This document shows, in pieces, positions 16,652-26,233 of a stretch of DNA of 59,297 nucleotides. The notes beneath the pieces were generated by a model, which was not told the origin of the DNA, did not search any database, and saw only the letters and a list, made by a program, of their open reading frames with translations. The stretch lies in the NCBI RefSeq assembly GCF_017329615.1, contig NZ_JAFMTW010000021.1, positions 1 to 59,297 of the forward strand, written 5' to 3'. Made by a program: the position numbers and the translations under genes. The number at the start of each line of letters is the position of its first letter. Position 1 is the first letter of the stretch. Source of the stretch: Alicyclobacillus suci (GTDB taxonomy: Bacteria > Bacillota > Bacilli > Alicyclobacillales > Alicyclobacillaceae).

Positions 16652-17212
16652 TCAACCCTGTGGTTCAATCAAGCCATAATCCCCGTTTTTCCGGCGATAA
16701 ACGACGTTCACCTCATCCGTTTCGGCATTGGTGAAGACGAAAAAGTCGTGGTCTAGCAAGTCCATCTGCAACGTGGCCTCTTCCACGCTCATCGGTTTAA
16801 TGGGGAAACGTTTCACGCGCACCACTTTGGGCTCGTCCACTTGGTCTGCTGTATCTGAAAGTCTGCCGTGAAGCGTGGTCTGGCGAATCTGCGTCCGCAA
16901 CCCTTTCTCGCGAAAACGGCGGTTTACCTTTTCCTTGTAACGCTGTACCTGTAATTCAAGCTTATCCGTAACCAAATCAATGGAGGCATACATGTCTTGC
17001 GACTTCTCTTCCGCCCGGAAGATCACGCCATGCACGTACACTGTCATTTCCACGCGATGAAACGTTCCTTCAACGGACATGGTTACATGGATGTCCTTGT
17101 CAGCTTCGCCCTCAAACAGCCGCGTAAGCCGTCCAATCTTCTTATCCACATAATCCTGGAGCGCCGAGGTGACAGAAATGTTGTCGCCATGAACTTGAAT
17201 TTTCATAGACAA
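16652..17212 (-). CDS. hpf: Long-form ribosome hibernation promoting factor
   Basis: HPF dimerises 70S ribosomes into inactive 100S particles in stationary phase. The 186 residues comprise the N-terminal S30AE domain (MKIQVHGDNISVTSALQDYVDKK to ~110) and the C-terminal dimerisation domain (VVRVKRFPIKPMSVEEATLQ, then DHDFFVFTNAETDEVNVVYRRKNGDYGLIEP), diagnostic of the long form. GAAGGAGGAG precedes the ATG. Its position between flagellar genes and secA matches Bacillus gene order. A TATAAT lies ~27 bp upstream of the ATG without a clear -35. Confidence 0.95.
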   Translation of the reverse strand: MSMKIQVHGDNISVTSALQDYVDKKIGRLTRLFEGEADKDIHVTMSVEGTFHRVEMTVYVHGVIFRAEEKSQDMYASIDLVTDKLELQVQRYKEKVNRRFREKGLRTQIRQTTLHGRLSDTADQVDEPKVVRVKRFPIKPMSVEEATLQMDLLDHDFFVFTNAETDEVNVVYRRKNGDYGLIEPQG

Positions 17213-17356
17213 CTCCTCCTTCGTGTGGATATATTATACCGCAGTTGGGGGAGTTAGAGTAGTCACCGATGTTTGAATTTACAGATATCCATTCCAAACC
17301 CACACTTCTCAACAAAAGCTAACGCAAAGCGTGGATGCACCGAACAAACCAAACAA

Positions 17357-17743
17357 TCACGTGCGTACATCCGTAACAAGGCCGTTCGCCTGTTTATGCT
17401 CTTTCAGCATACGCATGGCCTCAGGCGGGAACTTGTACACGACCTGTCCAGTCGAATTATCCACCAGATTCATCCATATTTCGTTTGTCGGTGCATCTTT
17501 CGCAAATTGCACGCTCAAATTCGGTTGAATCGCGTGCTGTTTCCAATCATCAAGCAATTTATCAAAGGTTGAGGTTGGTTCAGATTTTGCTTTTTCAGCG
17601 TTCACTGAACTGGACGCTTCCTCTGGCTGCTCCACCGAAACTGTTGGCGGAGAACCAACAGGGAATCCGTTCTGAATGGGTTCCACATCATTCGGAGTCA
17701 TACTTGAACTGGAGTTTACGTTGAAAATTGGTTGAATGGTCAT
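17357..17743 (-). CDS. flaG: FlaG-family flagellar protein
   Basis: FlaG proteins affect filament length; their exact role is unclear. The N-terminal ~65 residues are low-complexity and Ser/Pro/Glu-rich. The C-terminal half holds the FlaG domain: LSVQFAKDAPTNEIWMNLVD, STGQVVYKFPPEAM. In other flagellins' neighbourhoods this domain reads as EIVVKVVD..TGEVIRQIPPEE, so the match is clear. The length, 128 residues, is usual. It is the last gene of the filament block, after fliS. Confidence 0.85.
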   Translation of the reverse strand: MTIQPIFNVNSSSSMTPNDVEPIQNGFPVGSPPTVSVEQPEEASSSVNAEKAKSEPTSTFDKLLDDWKQHAIQPNLSVQFAKDAPTNEIWMNLVDNSTGQVVYKFPPEAMRMLKEHKQANGLVTDVRT

Positions 17744-17849
17744 TTTGTTCCCACCTTAGCGACTTGCGCGTAGAAGGAACCCGCCTTGGGTGTATGTCGT
17801 TGAAAGTCTTGGGCCGCACCGTACGCGCGTCAAGTCAATTCGACTTATC

Positions 17850-18242
17850 TTAGACCATCGAAGCGCCCAATTGTTTAATAGCTTGTTCCCAAGTATCCCG
17901 CAATCCCTTCACGATGGGATATTGCTCCACAATCGGCTGAACGCTCTTTTGGACATTCGCTTCAACCAACTGCCGTAGGAAAAACTCGTATAATTGACGA
18001 AGTTGCTTGGACACCTCATACTGCATGTCCAACGTATTGTTCAACTCATTCACGATATTCTGGGCTTTGACTAACTGCGTATGAGCTCGCGCCAAATCAC
18101 CAGTCTCAATTGCATCTTTCGCAATCTCCAATGCTGATAGCCAGCCGTCATACAACATCACAACCAACTTCTCGTTACTTGTTTGTACCGCAGTTGATTT
18201 GTACGCCATTGAGGCACGACTCGCGTAACTCACAACAATCAT
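17850..18242 (-). CDS. fliS: Flagellin export chaperone FliS
   Basis: FliS binds the flagellin C-terminus and keeps it from polymerising in the cytoplasm. The 130 residues show the pattern YASRASMAYKSTAVQTSNEKLVVMLYDGWLSAL near the N-terminus, helices with LVKAQNIVNELNNTLDMQ, and YEFFLRQLVEANVQK. All-helical, no signal. It follows fliT-like and fliD, as in Bacillus. Confidence 0.93.
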   Translation of the reverse strand: MIVVSYASRASMAYKSTAVQTSNEKLVVMLYDGWLSALEIAKDAIETGDLARAHTQLVKAQNIVNELNNTLDMQYEVSKQLRQLYEFFLRQLVEANVQKSVQPIVEQYPIVKGLRDTWEQAIKQLGASMV

Positions 18243-18250
18243 CCTTTCAC

Positions 18251-18610
18251 TTAAAGTTCGATATCCACCATACGCCCCTGTACAGTAGGCAAAGACGATT
18301 TTGCGAAACGCTGCGAAGCAGAGACTTTCGCCATGGCCTGCCGGACACCTTCTCGACGTTCAGAAATCCCAAGAGAGATGCGTGCATTTTGCTGCAGTAT
18401 TCGCTGAAGCTCATCCGAACAACTGAATAATTCCCGCTTGTCCAGCAGCATCTCAACGACCTCCTGGAATTTTTCAAACGCGGTCTCGCGCTCACACAAA
18501 CCACGTTCGATAGATTCGAACGAGACGCTGGCGTCCTCCAACTGGGCAAGGATACGTTCACCAATCGACTTCATCTTCTCAATTTGGCTCATCAGTTCTT
18601 GCTGACCCAC
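18251..18610 (-). CDS. FliT-like flagellar chaperone (weakly conserved)
   Basis: A 119-residue, nearly all-helical protein with no recognisable motif. Size, charge pattern, absence of membrane segments and position between fliD and fliS match FliT, which chaperones the cap protein FliD. Sequence similarity is too low to be sure by eye, so the call rests mainly on position. Its stop lies 8 bp before the fliS start. Confidence 0.6.
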   Translation of the reverse strand: MGQQELMSQIEKMKSIGERILAQLEDASVSFESIERGLCERETAFEKFQEVVEMLLDKRELFSCSDELQRILQQNARISLGISERREGVRQAMAKVSASQRFAKSSLPTVQGRMVDIEL

Positions 18611-18632
18611 TCAGCGTCTCACCTCAAGTCGT

Positions 18633-21410
18633 TTAACTACTGGACCCACCCATCATCGACACAATGTACGATGATTGGGCGTTCACTGCCTCAATTGCAG
18701 ATTCCATATTTGCATACTCCGTTTGATAGCGTTGTTGCAACTGCTGCAATTGTTGGTTCATCGCCGTGGCTTGGGAATCCATCGTCGACACTTGTTCTCC
18801 TAAGAAACTCGTATTCGCAGAATCCAGGCTGAATAAAGTCGTCAAATCGGCATTCGGGTCAATCAACGTATACGCGAGCAGGTTACTGTCATCCGTTGTC
18901 GAGGACGAAGAGGTCGCGTTCGCGTTCGGCCCGGTAGGGTCATACGTATCTCCCGTACCCGCTTGCTGTTGAATTTGAGTGATGCTGTTTGACGTAGTGG
19001 TATATAACTGTTTCGCAATCCCTGTACCGGATGAAGTAAACAAATTCATCACTGCAGTCGGATCCGCCTCGACCGCCGCCTGCAGTTGCGCTGTGTTGAT
19101 TTGCAACAACCCGTACGTATTGTACCCGGAAGTCGTCACACCTGGCGCAGTGGCTCCACTGCTGACGCCATTCATCACGTCAATGGGTGAAATACCAATC
19201 GATGCGAGCGAATTAAGCGTCGTCTGTTGCCCATTGATATTGACCGTAGGCTGCCCAGGAACAGTCGAGCTAATGACGTTCTTAAGATTATTCATGACGC
19301 TGCCAAGCAGCTGATCATTCTCCAGCATTCCTGCTTGAGCCTTCTGATTCCACTCAGTAATCTGAGTATCTGTCATTTGCGATGCCTGCGCTTGCGTTAA
19401 TGGCGCGTAATCGTAGTTTCTCGTCGTATTGTATTGTCCCTGCATATATTGCAAAGTCTCGTTGTACTGCTGCACGAAATTGGTGATGGCCTGAACGATA
19501 GCGTCCGTATTGGCGGAAACCGTAACGTTCACGGAGGAACTCGGTCCCGTTACCCCATTTAAATTAAATGTGATATTGTTGTAGGTCGCCTGATTTGACT
19601 GACTGGACGTGACATACCCGTTGACAGAATAGTACGCATCCGATCCCGTTTGCACACTCGTCGGCAATCCCGTGGACTCAATGGTTCCCAACATTGTGTC
19701 GGTCACTGAAGTCGTCGTCGGATCAACCGTCGGGTCTGTCACCGCGATACCGGAGTACAACTGCGTATCCTGTACATCCGTCGCGCCAGTGCCGGATACC
19801 GGAGCGGAGGCATACTCGTACGTGATGTCCAACGATTGCGAGCCATTCGACGTCGCCGTAGCCGTCACCACATTCCCGCTCGCGGTACCGGTAGCACCGC
19901 CGGTGAGCGCCTCGGCCACAGCCGTTGCAATACCAGACGGGGTCTGATTGTTCACATCAATCGCCGTAATGTTCGTACCGGTCGGCGCGGATTCAGTGGA
20001 ACTATCATAAAATTGAATTGTCTGTCCCGCAATGGTCATCGAATCCCCGGCTGCCGGAACACTCGAAAATGTGATATTTTGCGTCGTCGGCGTACCAGAG
20101 GAACCCGAAGTGCCAAGCGTCTGTGCACCAAATGTCACGGTTGCATTGCTTGGCGTATATTGCGTCGTAAAGTTACCACTACTACCATACGACGTAGCAT
20201 TCAAAATGACACTCGTTCCATTAACGACCGTCGCACTCAACTCATTCTCCAGCGTCGTATCGCTACCAATATCACTCGCCACAGCGGAAGCGACATCCTC
20301 AGGCGTTGTGACCGCACTCAAATCGATTGTGTAATCTGCCGTGGGTTTCGTCCCGGTCGTGCTATCGTAAAACGCAATCGTCTTCCCATCTACATTCAGC
20401 ACATCACCTGCGGACGGCATTTGACTGAAATTCAGTGTCTGACTTGCCGTCGTAGCACCAAACAATTCCAACTGATGATTTGTCGCATCGTATGTAGCAG
20501 AAACACCTGTTTGTGATGACTGTGCGGTAATGAGACTCGCAATCTCACTAAACGACTGACCAGCCGTAAACGCGAACTTCGTTCCATTGATATCGACGGT
20601 CCCATCTTGAGTAGAAACGTCCTCTCCATTTTGCGTGGTGTAAGATGCGTCAATCACCATCGGTTGTGATGCTGACCCCGCTGCATTCGTCTGCGCCAGC
20701 CCAAACACATTGGAAAAGAGTCCCGCTGTGTCATTCGAGACCTCAATCTTTGCACCGGTCCCGGTCGACGTCGTCTGTAAGACAACTTTACCCGTATTAG
20801 TATCGTAGAATCCGGACACGCCAGCCGACGGGTGCGCATTGATTTGTTGCAAAATCGTATTAATTGTGGCCGTCTGCGGATTAAACGTGAACGTTTGACC
20901 ATTCAGTGTAAAACTTTCACTAGTAGACTGACCAAAACTCGAAGACAGTTGGGCCAACGGTGTATCAGCGTATGAACTACTGGTCGACAGCGTCTTCGAA
21001 GACGAAACGGTTGCCCCAGACGCTAATTGGTATGTTTTCACACTGTACGAACCACTGGGAGACTGTGTGTTCGACGTCGCCGATACGAGCGAGCTATTAC
21101 TAGATGACGTGGTGGTTTGCAAGAATGTGGATTGCAGTTGTAACGACGACAAATTACTCTTCAAATCGTTGAGCGTATTATCCACCCGTTGATAGCTAGC
21201 TTGTTTCCACTGAGTAATTTGGCGCTGTTGCAACAATTGAATCAAAGGCTCCTGCGCCGACTCCATCAGCCCTTGGATAATGCTATCCGTATCAATACCA
21301 GATGCGAGCCCTGAAATACCGCCCGTAAAATCAATTGCACTGGAAGAACTGCTGCTAGACGAGGAACTTCCACCTGATAAAGTACCAATGTATGTCAAGC
21401 CAGTCGCCAC
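18633..21410 (-). CDS. fliD: Flagellar hook-associated protein 2 (filament cap), unusually long
   Basis: FliD caps the growing filament and helps flagellin fold into place. Residues ~27-130 are the conserved N-terminal domain (FTGGISGLASGIDTDSIIQG) and the last ~250 residues the C-terminal coiled coil. At 925 residues it is far longer than the usual 450-600. The extra length is in the exposed middle, which has several flagellin-IN-like segments (~165-235, ~265-317) and a duplicated module at ~326-400 and ~446-520 spaced exactly 120 residues apart. A poly-Ser run lies at 15-23. GTG at 21410 sits on its own Shine-Dalgarno; TTG at 21398, 8 nt after GAAGGGTGG, may be the true start. Confidence 0.92.
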   Translation of the reverse strand: MATGLTYIGTLSGGSSSSSSSSSSAIDFTGGISGLASGIDTDSIIQGLMESAQEPLIQLLQQRQITQWKQASYQRVDNTLNDLKSNLSSLQLQSTFLQTTTSSSNSSLVSATSNTQSPSGSYSVKTYQLASGATVSSSKTLSTSSSYADTPLAQLSSSFGQSTSESFTLNGQTFTFNPQTATINTILQQINAHPSAGVSGFYDTNTGKVVLQTTSTGTGAKIEVSNDTAGLFSNVFGLAQTNAAGSASQPMVIDASYTTQNGEDVSTQDGTVDINGTKFAFTAGQSFSEIASLITAQSSQTGVSATYDATNHQLELFGATTASQTLNFSQMPSAGDVLNVDGKTIAFYDSTTGTKPTADYTIDLSAVTTPEDVASAVASDIGSDTTLENELSATVVNGTSVILNATSYGSSGNFTTQYTPSNATVTFGAQTLGTSGSSGTPTTQNITFSSVPAAGDSMTIAGQTIQFYDSSTESAPTGTNITAIDVNNQTPSGIATAVAEALTGGATGTASGNVVTATATSNGSQSLDITYEYASAPVSGTGATDVQDTQLYSGIAVTDPTVDPTTTSVTDTMLGTIESTGLPTSVQTGSDAYYSVNGYVTSSQSNQATYNNITFNLNGVTGPSSSVNVTVSANTDAIVQAITNFVQQYNETLQYMQGQYNTTRNYDYAPLTQAQASQMTDTQITEWNQKAQAGMLENDQLLGSVMNNLKNVISSTVPGQPTVNINGQQTTLNSLASIGISPIDVMNGVSSGATAPGVTTSGYNTYGLLQINTAQLQAAVEADPTAVMNLFTSSGTGIAKQLYTTTSNSITQIQQQAGTGDTYDPTGPNANATSSSSTTDDSNLLAYTLIDPNADLTTLFSLDSANTSFLGEQVSTMDSQATAMNQQLQQLQQRYQTEYANMESAIEAVNAQSSYIVSMMGGSSS

Positions 21411-21493
21411 CCTTCGAAAGAATTCAAGTGTCGTAACTCAGGATGAGCCGGACGCGACGAATGCGCCCGGCCTCTGTTGGTGATACAAAGAAA

Positions 21494-23248
21494 TCAGCTT
21501 AAAAGTTTGAGGACCAACTGTGGCTGTTGGTTTGCTTGTGCCAACATCGAAACCGCAGCCTGTTGAAGCACGTTGTCCTGTGTAAATTCAGCCATGGTCG
21601 AAGCCATATCCGTATCCGTAATGCCAGACTCAGCAGTCGTCAAGTTTTGCGAGGTAGACGACAAGTTGCTGATGGTGCTTTGGAGGCGGTTTTGTACGGC
21701 ACCCAAGTTTGCCTGCTCGGTCGTGACTGTTTGGATGGCATTATCAATGGTGTTGATAGCTTTATCCGCACTATCCGTATTCGTGATATCAAGTGCCGCT
21801 TCCACATTGTTATTATCTGTGCCATCGTTGACATCGTTCACCGCACCATAGCCAGCCGTGCCAGCCGTGCTCGTAATTCCCAAAGCCTCAGCCCGCATGT
21901 CTCCGATTTGCAACGTCATCGTTTGACCCGTATTCGCGCCAATTTGGAACGTTAAACCACCGCCCTGGCTGCTGCTGCTTTGGTTAGCCAGACCCAAAAG
22001 TTGGGATGCATTGCTATCATCGAAGGATACCGAACTTGCGTCCGAAGTATTGCCACTTTCTACTTCGAGTTTCCCGTCTTTAACCCCTACTGTAACATGA
22101 TCAACTTGACCAGATGACGGTACAGTCTGGTTATAAGCATCAATTGCATTGTTGAGGTCATCCTGAAGTTTCGAAGCGACATCAGTCATATCTGTGGAGG
22201 TGGTGTAGCCGCCTGCTCCGGTCTCCGCAAGGTTAACGTTAATGGATTTCCCATCAATCGTAGCAGTCAAGCTATCAGTGGGAGAAAGAGCGTTCAATTC
22301 TGCAGCACCAGTTACACTCAACTGTCCTTCGCTACCTGTAGCCTGAAATTCTGTAGCAGAGGTTGGAGCAGTGATACCGTTGAGTGCACTCCAGATATCA
22401 TCTCCTGCTGCGTCAGCAGTAAATGATAACGTAGAGGTGTTACCAGATGTGCCAGAAGTGATTTGAATGCTACCATTTTGGCCGTTTGCATCAGCTCCCG
22501 GATCCGTCACCGTTACATGCGATATCGACGTGCCATTTTGTTTGTTGTAGGCGTCAATACCCGCATTGATATCAGATTGCAATTGTTTCGCCAATCCGTC
22601 GGTGTTGACGTTGGTACCGTCATCAAACGCTTTATACGTAGTTGGATCAGTATTAAAGGAAATATTTGCTCCATCTACAGAAATCGTTGCGGTACTTGAG
22701 GTTAGATTAGCAAAGTCACCTGTCGCTACAGGGCTGCCCGTCTCAATCGAAGCCGAAGTTGGGTTCCCAAGCGCCGAGCTAAACACTGCAGCATTCTGCG
22801 ACCCCGAAGCTGTCTGTGAATCCAAGGAACCATCCAAGAGATTCTTAGTGTTGAACTGAGTGGTATTGCCAATGTTATTAATCTGGCTAGCCAACTGATT
22901 GAACTCAGTTTGCAGATCTGACCTATCCGAATCAGTAGTAGTACTATTCGAAGCCTGCACAGCCAATTGGCGCATCTGTTGAAGAATGCTCGTCGTCTGC
23001 GACAACGCGCCAGATGCAGTTTGAATCAACGAAATCCCATCTTGCGCATTTTGTGAAGATTGATTCAAGCCATTAATCTGCGCCTGCATCTTCTGTGAAA
23101 TTGCGTATCCAGAAGCATTATCGGCTGCGCTGTTGATTTTCTTACCGGTCGACAGTTGTTGCAACGCGTTTTGCAGTGCATTGGAGTTGCTGTTCAATGC
23201 AGACAACGCGTTCATTGCGCCAAGGTTGTGGCCAATGGTCATTGCCAT
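21494..23248 (-). CDS. hag: Flagellin, long form with D2/D3-type insert
   Basis: The filament subunit. Residues 1-140 match the D0/D1 N-terminus (GHNLGAMNALSALNSNSNAL, GKKINSAADNASGYAISQKM, QFNTKNLLDGS) and the C-terminus matches D1/D0 (AALDITNTDSADKAINTIDN to MLAQANQQPQLVLKLLS). Between them ~300 residues form a surface-exposed insert with a repeated module (~185-275 and ~325-412). The 584 residues make it about twice the size of B. subtilis Hag. The start is MAMTIGHN (ATG 23248, AAGGGAGAG upstream). It has its own SigD-like promoter. Arg-rich or Cys residues are absent, as usual for exported filament proteins. Confidence 0.93.
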   Translation of the reverse strand: MAMTIGHNLGAMNALSALNSNSNALQNALQQLSTGKKINSAADNASGYAISQKMQAQINGLNQSSQNAQDGISLIQTASGALSQTTSILQQMRQLAVQASNSTTTDSDRSDLQTEFNQLASQINNIGNTTQFNTKNLLDGSLDSQTASGSQNAAVFSSALGNPTSASIETGSPVATGDFANLTSSTATISVDGANISFNTDPTTYKAFDDGTNVNTDGLAKQLQSDINAGIDAYNKQNGTSISHVTVTDPGADANGQNGSIQITSGTSGNTSTLSFTADAAGDDIWSALNGITAPTSATEFQATGSEGQLSVTGAAELNALSPTDSLTATIDGKSINVNLAETGAGGYTTSTDMTDVASKLQDDLNNAIDAYNQTVPSSGQVDHVTVGVKDGKLEVESGNTSDASSVSFDDSNASQLLGLANQSSSSQGGGLTFQIGANTGQTMTLQIGDMRAEALGITSTAGTAGYGAVNDVNDGTDNNNVEAALDITNTDSADKAINTIDNAIQTVTTEQANLGAVQNRLQSTISNLSSTSQNLTTAESGITDTDMASTMAEFTQDNVLQQAAVSMLAQANQQPQLVLKLLS

Positions 23249-23337
23249 ATCGGTTCTCTCCCTTACGGTTTCAACTTCAGCTACCACTCTAGTAGCTGTT
23301 CATCTAATACATCCGTAAATCCGGGTAAAACTTGCAC

Positions 23338-23363
23338 ACATCGACAACTTTTTCTTGGCTTTA
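23338..23363 (-). promoter_or_regulatory. Candidate SigD (FliA) promoter of flagellin, overlapping the flgL stop
   Basis: TAAA (23360-23363), a 14-bp spacer and GTCGATGT (23338-23345) on the minus strand approach the SigD consensus TAAA-N15-GCCGATAT with two mismatches in the -10. The -35 element contains the flgL TAA stop. It lies ~90 bp upstream of the flagellin start. Confidence 0.5.
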
Positions 23364-24323
23364 TTTCAGAAAGTTGACGAGCGTCTGAGGTAAGGCCTGC
23401 GCCCCCACTTCCAGGCTCGCCTCCTGAACGGCCATTGCCGAGTTCAATTGTGTCAACACAGTGGCCATATCGGCATCTTGAACGTTAGACAGCTGTTTGG
23501 TCACACTATCCGACAAGTTCGACATTCTGGTTTGCATCATCTCCGCTCGATTGATCAAAGACCCCACATTGGCCTGTTGCTGATTCATATTGTCAAGAAC
23601 GGAGTCAATACCGGAAACCAAGTTACCTACTTGCGTCGTGTCACCATTGTTCAGTGCCGTATACAGTTGACTCAACAACGAAAACGCGTTCTGTGATGAC
23701 CCGGAGGACGCCCCCGAGGAAGACGAGTCAGACGGTGCTGCTTGGAAAAAATCACTGCCCGATGCACTGACAGGCAAGGTTACACCATTGCCCAGACTCA
23801 CATATACCTTGCCTGAATTCGTCACCTTCGTTGACGGATCTAAGTCTCCTGTCGCCTGATCAGGCGTGAGATTGGCCGCCTGCGGTGGATACGGAGGGGT
23901 ATCCGTGTCCTGTCCATTGAAGATATATTGCCCGTTGTACTGTGTGTTTCCAATAGTGACCATTTGGTTATAAAGTTGTCCAACCTCCGCAGCGATGGCT
24001 TGCATATCACTTGGCGTTTCCGTGGAATTAGCGCCTTGCAGCGCCAAATCACGAGCGTTGCTGAGGAGATTTTGCGCTTCTGTCATCGTACTGCTCACAA
24101 AGTTGAGCTGAGCCTGTGCGTTTGTTGCGTTTTGTTCGTACTGCGAGTCAAACGACGTCTCATTCGTCAACTGAATCACCTGTTGAACACCAATAGGATC
24201 ATCAGATGGCGCGTTAATCTTATGACCCGTCGCCGATTCGTTCTGAAGCGTACTCAATTGTTGATAGTTGTTCTGTATGTCGGACAGGATTTGACTACTC
24301 AGCATCCCCTGTGTTACACGCAT
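23361..24323 (-). CDS. flgL: Flagellar hook-associated protein 3
   Basis: FlgL forms the second hook-filament junction ring. The 320 residues have the flagellin-like N-terminal helix (MRVTQGMLSSQILSDIQNNYQQLSTLQNE, of which only the ATG-proximal part is quoted in the family as MRVT..M) with GHKINAPSDDPIGVQQVI, and a C-terminal helix ending SLEVGAQALPQTLVNFLK. The middle is short and Ser-rich near residue 200. It follows flgK by 32 bp in the same operon. Confidence 0.93.
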   Translation of the reverse strand: MRVTQGMLSSQILSDIQNNYQQLSTLQNESATGHKINAPSDDPIGVQQVIQLTNETSFDSQYEQNATNAQAQLNFVSSTMTEAQNLLSNARDLALQGANSTETPSDMQAIAAEVGQLYNQMVTIGNTQYNGQYIFNGQDTDTPPYPPQAANLTPDQATGDLDPSTKVTNSGKVYVSLGNGVTLPVSASGSDFFQAAPSDSSSSGASSGSSQNAFSLLSQLYTALNNGDTTQVGNLVSGIDSVLDNMNQQQANVGSLINRAEMMQTRMSNLSDSVTKQLSNVQDADMATVLTQLNSAMAVQEASLEVGAQALPQTLVNFLK

Positions 24324-24355
24324 CGAAAATCCCCACTCTCTATGAAAGTCAGCAT

Positions 24356-26218
24356 TTAGACATTCTGCATCAATGCGGTCAGCATGTCGTTTATGGTCGA
24401 AATGACTTCCGCAGAAGCGTTATAGGCCTGCTGATAGCTAATCATGTTTGTCATTTCTTCGTCGGTCGACACGCCTGATACACTTTGTTGCTCATTGCTC
24501 AATTGTTGGACCAAACTAGTTTGGGTCGACACCGTATTGTTCGCTTGTTGACCCTGAAGGCCCAGTTGCCCTACCACCGAAGTCAGATAATCGCTCAATG
24601 TCCCAGTCAATTGGCTGGACGACGGCGTCACACCAGGAGCTGATGGACTTGGGAAGGACATTTTTGTATTCGCCATATTCGCAATCAAAGTGGCGAGCGA
24701 GCCATCACCAGACACCGCAACCGGTGGATTTGCACTGGAATCAGCGACTGTTGTTCCCGCTGCGAGATCAGACGCTTCCAACTGAACCGTGATGTTGGAT
24801 GCTGAAATAGGCTGACCATCCGCAGTCACAGGTGTCGTAAACAGGGGTTTACCCGGTCCGTTCTCGGAGTAACCCAGTTGTAGGAGTTGATTGAGACCAA
24901 CACCCACGATTGTCGTACCTTCCGGTAACTGCGACTGTCCATAATCACCGATTGTACTCTTCGTTCCATCCGGCAATACAATTTGAAGATTGTCCAATGC
25001 GGACGGCGTGCTTGACGTGATGTCCATGGCACCGTCCAAAGTCACCGACATCGCTCCCAACGTCGTCGTGATGCTGGTTCCAGAAGGGATGGTGTAACTA
25101 CCATCGGGATTTGGCGTTAGCGTCTTTACGTAATCACTTAAGTTCTGATTGGAAGACCCAACTTCCATTGTGTTGTAAGGCGGACTGTTCACCGCATCAC
25201 CAGGAATCGTCCAATCGCTTGTCAGTGTCGAGGTGCTAGGACCAGCCAAACTCTGAGCCAATACGTCCAACTCGTTCTGATAGCTTTGAATGTCGGCCAA
25301 AGAATCCTGATACCCCTGAATTTCCCCGCTTTGGCCGGAGAGAACCGACGTCCCACTCAACGTGGAGTTGCTCGTCGGGACAACTTCCAGTTCACCTTTA
25401 CTCGAAATGGAAAGGTTACCCACAAGATTCGCCGGCGGCGTCGACTGACTAAAATCCGTTTGACTACCATCAATAATTGGGTCAGACATCCCCGTCAGCG
25501 TCAGCGAAAACTGGTCATAGGAAACGCCCCCAGCCGATGTCGTCGTAGTCTGCGTTTGGAAACTGACATATTGAGAAAGTTGATTGAGCAGTGCATCCCG
25601 TTGGTCCAGTAGACTATTTGGCTGCGCACCAGACTGCTGAACCTTTGCAATTTCATTGCTCACACTGGCGATTTGACTCAACAAACTGTTGGCCTGAGTC
25701 ACCGAGTCAGACAAGGAAGACGAAACATTCGAGGAGAGCGAACTTAATTGATTGGCCGTTTGATTGATAACCTGCGTCAGCGTCTGTGCCGCATCGACGA
25801 CAGCTGTACGGGAGCTAAGATCTGACGCATCTCCGCTCAACGTGTCCCAAGCCTGGTAAAATTGTTCAAGCGCATTAGAAATACCGGTACTAGACGGTTC
25901 ATTGATGATCCCAGAAACCTGATTCAAGGTGGTTTGCTCCACAGTGGCTTGACTTAATAACGAGTTTTGTTGTTGGTACTGAGCATTTAAAAATTGATTC
26001 GTCACGCGCTGAACTTGGACAGCTTGAGCACCCTGCCCCACCATCACATCATTTCCACCCGGTATCTCGAGTGAGGGCATTTCACCTATGTCCACGATTT
26101 CACGCGCATAGCCAGGCGTATTTTCATTACCGATATTATTAGAAACCGTATTAATCCCCGCCTGCGCCGTCTCAAGACCGCGTAGCGAAGTCTGTAATCC
26201 AAGGAATGTTCCGAGCAC
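24356..26218 (-). CDS. flgK: Flagellar hook-associated protein 1
   Basis: FlgK is the first junction protein between hook and filament. Residues 1-60 match the rod/hook N-terminus (FLGLQTSLRGLETAQAGINT, VSNNIGNENTPGYAREIVD) and the C-terminus carries SGVSTDEEMTNMISYQQAYN and ISTINDMLTALMQNV, diagnostic of FlgK. Length, 620 residues, is slightly above average. GTG start with AGAGGGG upstream. It follows flgN. Confidence 0.95.
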   Translation of the reverse strand: MLGTFLGLQTSLRGLETAQAGINTVSNNIGNENTPGYAREIVDIGEMPSLEIPGGNDVMVGQGAQAVQVQRVTNQFLNAQYQQQNSLLSQATVEQTTLNQVSGIINEPSSTGISNALEQFYQAWDTLSGDASDLSSRTAVVDAAQTLTQVINQTANQLSSLSSNVSSSLSDSVTQANSLLSQIASVSNEIAKVQQSGAQPNSLLDQRDALLNQLSQYVSFQTQTTTTSAGGVSYDQFSLTLTGMSDPIIDGSQTDFSQSTPPANLVGNLSISSKGELEVVPTSNSTLSGTSVLSGQSGEIQGYQDSLADIQSYQNELDVLAQSLAGPSTSTLTSDWTIPGDAVNSPPYNTMEVGSSNQNLSDYVKTLTPNPDGSYTIPSGTSITTTLGAMSVTLDGAMDITSSTPSALDNLQIVLPDGTKSTIGDYGQSQLPEGTTIVGVGLNQLLQLGYSENGPGKPLFTTPVTADGQPISASNITVQLEASDLAAGTTVADSSANPPVAVSGDGSLATLIANMANTKMSFPSPSAPGVTPSSSQLTGTLSDYLTSVVGQLGLQGQQANNTVSTQTSLVQQLSNEQQSVSGVSTDEEMTNMISYQQAYNASAEVISTINDMLTALMQNV

Positions 26219-26233
26219 GAGAACCCGCCCCTC

